From contig NZ_CP139558.1 in NCBI RefSeq assembly GCF_034262375.1, positions 5,208,001 to 5,272,000 of the forward strand: a DNA stretch of 64,000 bases, read 5' to 3'. This stretch comes from Mucilaginibacter sabulilitoris (GTDB taxonomy: Bacteria > Bacteroidota > Bacteroidia > Sphingobacteriales > Sphingobacteriaceae). Shown here one piece after another: positions 61,582 through 64,000 of the stretch. The position numbers and the translations under genes were made by a program. The first letter of the stretch is position 1, and each line of letters begins with the position of its first letter. Below the pieces are notes generated by a model. That model did no database searches. It worked only from the letters and a program-made list of their open reading frames with translations, and was not told the origin of the DNA.

Positions 61582-62616
61582 TTATTTATCATCTACATCG
61601 GCAAGCCAAAAATTAAATGGCTTATCCCTGTCGCAGGTTAAAGTGCCGTTATTAAACTCCAATTCGGCAGCGTGTATAGAAGTGCGTTTGGTTGAATAAG
61701 AATAGCACCCGTCTTGGTCAAGTCCGCCCTCATCCTGGTGCGTTTTACGGCCGGGATGCGTGAAGTAAATGATATAGGCATGTTCGCCGCTTATCACTAC
61801 ATCGGCATGTGCACCGGTCGGTGTATCTTCGGGGCGATGACCTGGTGTGTCAAGCACAAGCCCCTGCTGTTCCCATGTTTGTGCGTCTTTAGAACGATAA
61901 ACACGCTGGCCTTTCCACTCGTCTGTTATCATCCAGTAATAATTTTTAAACCGGAATATTTTAGGTCCTTCATGCGACTTACCACCGATTGCGGGTTTAT
62001 CATCAACTTTCCAGTTTACAAAGTCGGTGCTTTGGGCCGTTATAGTGATGCTGCCCAATTTCTGATCTTTATACCACATGTGCCATTTGCCATCTGGAAA
62101 TTTCATCAGGGTTGGGTCGATGATATTATGATCGGGCAGGTTAAGAGGACCTTCATATTTCCAGTCCCATAGGTTTTTGCTGGTATAATGTACAAGGTGC
62201 GCGTCGCCGCCCCAATTGCTGTAAACTCCGCGAATGTAAACCACAAACATGTGGTAAACACCTCTTTCATAAACTACATCGGGCGCCCAAAAAGTATTCT
62301 GGCCCTGTTCAAATTCCAGCTTTAAGGCACCTTTGTAAACCCAGGTATGCCCATGGTCTTTGGAGGTAGCTACACCAATTGCCGAACCATAACAATAAGC
62401 CACACCCGGCGACTGTACATTAGCCCTGCGCTGGGTGTATAGCATCGTCCACTCCTTTTCGGTGCGGTTATAAGCCAGTACCGGGTCGGCTGCGCCATCA
62501 TATATAGGATCGCGAAAAAGAGGCGACGGCGGCGGATTGGTAACCGCCTTATCTTGCGCCTGTGCCTGGATGTTGCACAGCAATAGCAGGGTTAAGCACT
62601 TAAAAACAGCTTTCAA
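61582..62616 (-). CDS. Glycoside hydrolase family 43 (second copy)
   Basis: The 344-residue protein has a signal peptide (to NIQAQAQ). The propeller shows RDPIYDGAADPVLAYN with the base Asp, NIIDPTLMKFPDGKW for the middle Asp and KSHEGPKIFRFKNYYW for the Glu. It differs from the GH43 at 58284-59267 and belongs to a separate subfamily. It likely removes arabinose or xylose from oligosaccharides. It lies 27 bases after the GH127-type gene. Confidence 0.85.
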   Translation of the reverse strand: MKAVFKCLTLLLLCNIQAQAQDKAVTNPPPSPLFRDPIYDGAADPVLAYNRTEKEWTMLYTQRRANVQSPGVAYCYGSAIGVATSKDHGHTWVYKGALKLEFEQGQNTFWAPDVVYERGVYHMFVVYIRGVYSNWGGDAHLVHYTSKNLWDWKYEGPLNLPDHNIIDPTLMKFPDGKWHMWYKDQKLGSITITAQSTDFVNWKVDDKPAIGGKSHEGPKIFRFKNYYWMITDEWKGQRVYRSKDAQTWEQQGLVLDTPGHRPEDTPTGAHADVVISGEHAYIIYFTHPGRKTHQDEGGLDQDGCYSYSTKRTSIHAAELEFNNGTLTCDRDKPFNFWLADVDDK

Positions 62617-62643
62617 TTTAAATGTATTAAGTTCAACGTCTGT

Positions 62644-64000
62644 TTACTCCGTTACCGGGAACGAAGCAATCCTTAACCTTGCCCCTCCCATAGGCACCAG
62701 TGTTAGCTCTGAAACTGGCTCAGCTGTTTTAACCGGGCTTTGAGGTAACACACCGCAAAGGCCATACTGGTCAATTGTCCAGCCGGGAATCTTCTTTCCT
62801 TTAGCTTTAAGTTCAATAGGCGCGTTAGTGTTGGTAAAAGGATTATCGTCTTTAGGCCAGCTGCGATGAACGATCTCGAAAGATTTTTCGGGATGCTTTT
62901 CATCAAGTACCAAGCCATAGTTCCATGGTGAGGCCGCATGAATTTCATAAGATGGCCATTTTCCCGGATCAGCAGAGGGTTGCCAGTGCGAATCGCCCTG
63001 GGTTGCCTCCCTGCCATCTTTCTCGGTATATTGCTCATCAATTTTCAACGAATAAGTTAGCGGACCATAATTTACACTTACGCTATTTTTGTTAGCGGTC
63101 CATTGGCGCACTTGTAATTGCATCGGTAGCTGCAGGGTTATCTTATCACCATTTTTCCAGGTTTTAGATAACCTGATGTAGTCGCCGGTGCTGGTGTTCA
63201 CTTCCACGCTCTTGCCATTTATTTTTACGGTAGCTCCCTTACACCATGCAGGTATGCGCAGGTACAATGGAAAGCTTACGGCTTTTGGCGTATTAACAGT
63301 TACGTTCACCTGATCTTCAAACGGATATCTGGTAGTTTCAACAAGGTTTACCTGTGTACCATTACCTACTTTGGCAGTAACTTGTCCCTGTGTGTACAGT
63401 TCGGCGGCTAAGCCATTATCGGGTGTAGCCATCCAACGGTTTTCGGCATAATACACCCAGCCCGCGGCATGGTTATGCTGGCAGCAACGGCTACTAAAAG
63501 GGTTCATCATTAAAAATGGCCCTTCGTTGGCAATACCCGGATGATGGTCTTTACTATCGCTTACCACCATATTGGGCGCGGTTAAATAGCGTAACGAGCG
63601 GTAATCGGGCATAAAGGCCGCAGGGAAAGTATTGAATGCTACATCCTCGCAATTCTCGGCCCAGAAACGGTCGCCGGTATTGCCGAGCAACATTTGGTCT
63701 GACGTCATTTGCTCAACCATACCGCAGGTTTCTACCGCCTGGCGAGGATCATCGTAACCTTTGCGCGCATTTTCATCGGCGCCAAACATACCACCCGGAA
63801 CCTGACCATATATAGCACGCACGAGTTTAAAATCATTATAGGTAGCATCCAGATCTTTAGGGTCATGGCTTTGCAGGTAATAAGTAGCCGGTTCCCTGAA
63901 ACACTGAGCCACGTTTACGTTGTGCCAGTTGGGCAGATCATTAACCTGGCGCCAGTTGGCTGTATTCTTATCGAGCTTGGCGGCCAGATCAAGCAGGAAT
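62644..64000 (-). CDS. GH127 beta-L-arabinofuranosidase family protein, N-terminus beyond right edge
   Basis: About 452 residues from the window edge to the stop at 62644 are visible. The reading continues into the edge without a break (LPNWHNVNVAQCFREPATYY), so the gene starts beyond 64000; a GTG inside this stretch at 63912 is not the start. The GH127/DUF1680 zinc-cysteine motifs VETCGMVEQ and SRCCQHNHAAGWVYYAENRW are present. A C-terminal beta-sandwich has PLYLRIPAWCKGATVKING. It removes terminal beta-L-arabinofuranose. It heads the visible part of the arabinan cluster. Confidence 0.92.
   Translation of the reverse strand, partial: FLLDLAAKLDKNTANWRQVNDLPNWHNVNVAQCFREPATYYLQSHDPKDLDATYNDFKLVRAIYGQVPGGMFGADENARKGYDDPRQAVETCGMVEQMTSDQMLLGNTGDRFWAENCEDVAFNTFPAAFMPDYRSLRYLTAPNMVVSDSKDHHPGIANEGPFLMMNPFSSRCCQHNHAAGWVYYAENRWMATPDNGLAAELYTQGQVTAKVGNGTQVNLVETTRYPFEDQVNVTVNTPKAVSFPLYLRIPAWCKGATVKINGKSVEVNTSTGDYIRLSKTWKNGDKITLQLPMQLQVRQWTANKNSVSVNYGPLTYSLKIDEQYTEKDGREATQGDSHWQPSADPGKWPSYEIHAASPWNYGLVLDEKHPEKSFEIVHRSWPKDDNPFTNTNAPIELKAKGKKIPGWTIDQYGLCGVLPQSPVKTAEPVSELTLVPMGGARLRIASFPVTE

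Noticed and set aside
63912..64000. GTG at 63912 as the start of the GH127-type gene
   Set aside because: The frame continues to the window edge with typical GH127 sequence (LPNWHNVNVAQ), so the real start lies beyond 64000.

Overview
The window looks like a chromosomal segment of a Bacteroidetes bacterium of the family Sphingobacteriaceae, most like Mucilaginibacter. This is inferred from the SusC-type TonB receptor, SusC- and BtuB-type signal sequences, TAnnTTTG-type promoter boxes, weak Shine-Dalgarno sites, lipoproteins with a Cys followed by Lys/Ser, polysaccharide-degrading gene clusters and moderate G+C. No rRNA, tRNA, CRISPR array or prophage was seen.

Layout from left to right. 1-1571 is the N-terminal part of a SusC-like receptor (minus strand), preceded by an 850-base gene-free stretch full of paired hairpins. 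2421-4910 holds a glycerate kinase and GntP permease pair. 5092-8620 has a DUF1801 protein, an FAD-linked sugar/alditol oxidase and three uncharacterised small genes. 8652-10365 is an IS1182-type insertion sequence with a frameshifted transposase. 10407-11426 is a luciferase-like monooxygenase. 11569-19115 is a complete thiamine biosynthesis operon (thiS-thiC-tenI-like-thiE-thiG-thiH-thiF-like-thiD) behind a TPP riboswitch, with two 91-bp palindromic repeats inside it.

19195-26879 is an amino-sugar region: a NahK-like kinase and a GH109-type protein are transcribed divergently around LacI-type operator palindromes, followed by a GH2 exo-glucosaminidase-like enzyme, a ROK kinase and an MFS sugar transporter. 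27101-28149 carries a Crp/Fnr regulator and a Gdx/SugE-type SMR exporter. 28231-29898 is a secreted GH99-like lipoprotein with three beta-trefoil-like repeats. 30233-36072 is a tripartite RND efflux operon, and 36210-38276 a hybrid sensor kinase.

38484-44258 is a cobalamin-riboswitch-controlled vitamin B12 uptake operon: a BtuB-like receptor, two BtuG-like beta-propeller lipoproteins and a lipoprotein with an RDT-repeat stalk. 44363-49642 holds two sugar isomerase/epimerase-like proteins and a large ThuA / sugar dehydrogenase / PKD / cytochrome c fusion, possibly for 3-keto-sugar metabolism. An ECF sigma factor and a small zinc anti-sigma protein follow, then an Upf1-like helicase. 53177-55912 holds the gluconeogenic genes fbp and pckA facing each other across a palindromic repeat. 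56172-64000 is an arabinan or arabinose-glycan degradation cluster (GH127, two GH43, a BNR/GH93-like protein, a clan GH-A enzyme) ending in an uncharacterised PHP-like secreted protein.

Most worth a second look are the paired-hairpin array upstream of the SusC gene, the PHP-like protein at the end of the arabinan cluster, and the accessory lipoproteins of the B12 operon.
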